Part shown: positions 63,883 to 64,000 of the stretch, one piece after another
Position numbering within the stretch: position 1 is the first letter of the stretch
How the letters are laid out: the number at the start of each line of letters is the position of its first letter
NCBI GenBank assembly: GCA_945860375.1
Contig: CAMAQR010000010.1
Span: 26,149-90,148, forward strand
DNA length: 64,000 nucleotides
Source: Pseudorhodobacter antarcticus
GTDB lineage: Bacteria; Pseudomonadota; Alphaproteobacteria; Rhodobacterales; Rhodobacteraceae
Direction of reading: 5' to 3'
Notes under the pieces: model-generated
What the model was told of the DNA's origin: nothing
Seen by the model: only the letters and a program-made list of their open reading frames with translations
The model's database searches: none
Made by a program: the position numbers and the translations under genes

Positions 63883-64000
63883 TTCGGTTGCATTCAGCGG
63901 TTTTGGCAGTTGGACCTAGGCCGATGGGCTCGTCGGGGAGTCCCGGATGAGCTCATTATGATGCTTTGACTGGCGGGATGTGGGCCCACGGCATCAGGGC
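63883..64000. other. Right-edge sequence, possibly interior of an insertion element
   Basis: 118 bases to the window end with no supported gene. Confidence 0.3.

Overview
The window is GC-rich chromosomal DNA from an alphaproteobacterium, most likely family Rhodobacteraceae (Rhodobacterales). The reasons are the gene orders pepA-holC / lptF-lptG-lptD-surA-pdxA-rsmA, prmC-prfA, a heterotetrameric sarcosine oxidase operon, tatA-tatB-tatC, small families typical of the group (DUF1289, DUF4167, DUF1499, DUF427), and a shared intergenic repeat built around GGATATTTrAGccAAGATGAA. The genus cannot be read from the sequence alone. No rRNA, tRNA or CRISPR array was recognised.

Layout. 0-4.4 kb: 3' end of an unknown gene, a TfoX C-terminal-like protein, ndk, an ABC-F ATPase, a MarC-type membrane protein and a membrane aspartic protease. 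4.5-14.2 kb: holC and pepA on the minus strand, then a plus-strand envelope operon (lptF, lptG, lptD, surA) running into pdxA and rsmA with overlapping stop/start codons. 14.2-19.6 kb: DUF4167, prmC, prfA, a CHAP amidase, DUF1499 and an agmatinase, all minus strand. 19.7-25.4 kb: an IS5 relic, then soxB-(small membrane ORF)-soxD-soxA-soxG for sarcosine oxidation. 25.6-30.7 kb: ccmI, ruvX, DUF1289, a PhyH-like dioxygenase, a TSUP exporter and dusA.

30.7-46.6 kb is an accessory island beginning at the 5' end of dusA. It opens with a tyrosine integrase broken by an in-frame amber codon and with terminase fragments, so it probably began as a dusA-targeting prophage or element. It carries two cargo modules. 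The first is a tightly overlapped plus-strand operon: DUF393, ABC1/UbiB kinase, a photolyase-like protein with apparently permuted domains, an ICMT/NnrU-like membrane methyltransferase, a UbiG-like methyltransferase and DUF427. The second is a stress/metal module: truncated PPK2, copper P-type ATPase, DUF302, baeRF-like protein, a Gly/Pro-rich protein and DUF3775, with a perfect FNR box in its divergent control region. Rearrangement scars (IS30 fused to ppk2, an antiporter fragment, a SNF2 helicase fragment) mark the second module's edges.

46.7-63.7 kb returns to core genes: surE-pcm-nlpD, a CBS-domain (CorC/HlyC-like) protein, a DUF815 ATPase, tatC-tatB-tatA, a WYL regulator, an ABC ATPase, an SDR, a Hint-domain protein, prfC, an EamA transporter, an ALDH7-type dehydrogenase, a small frameshifted ORF and an RhlE-type helicase. 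The final 225 bases contain two near-identical sequences resembling IS66-type ends.

All identifications come from reading motifs and protein sequence by eye. Nothing was searched against a database, and family assignments without conspicuous motifs carry lower confidence.
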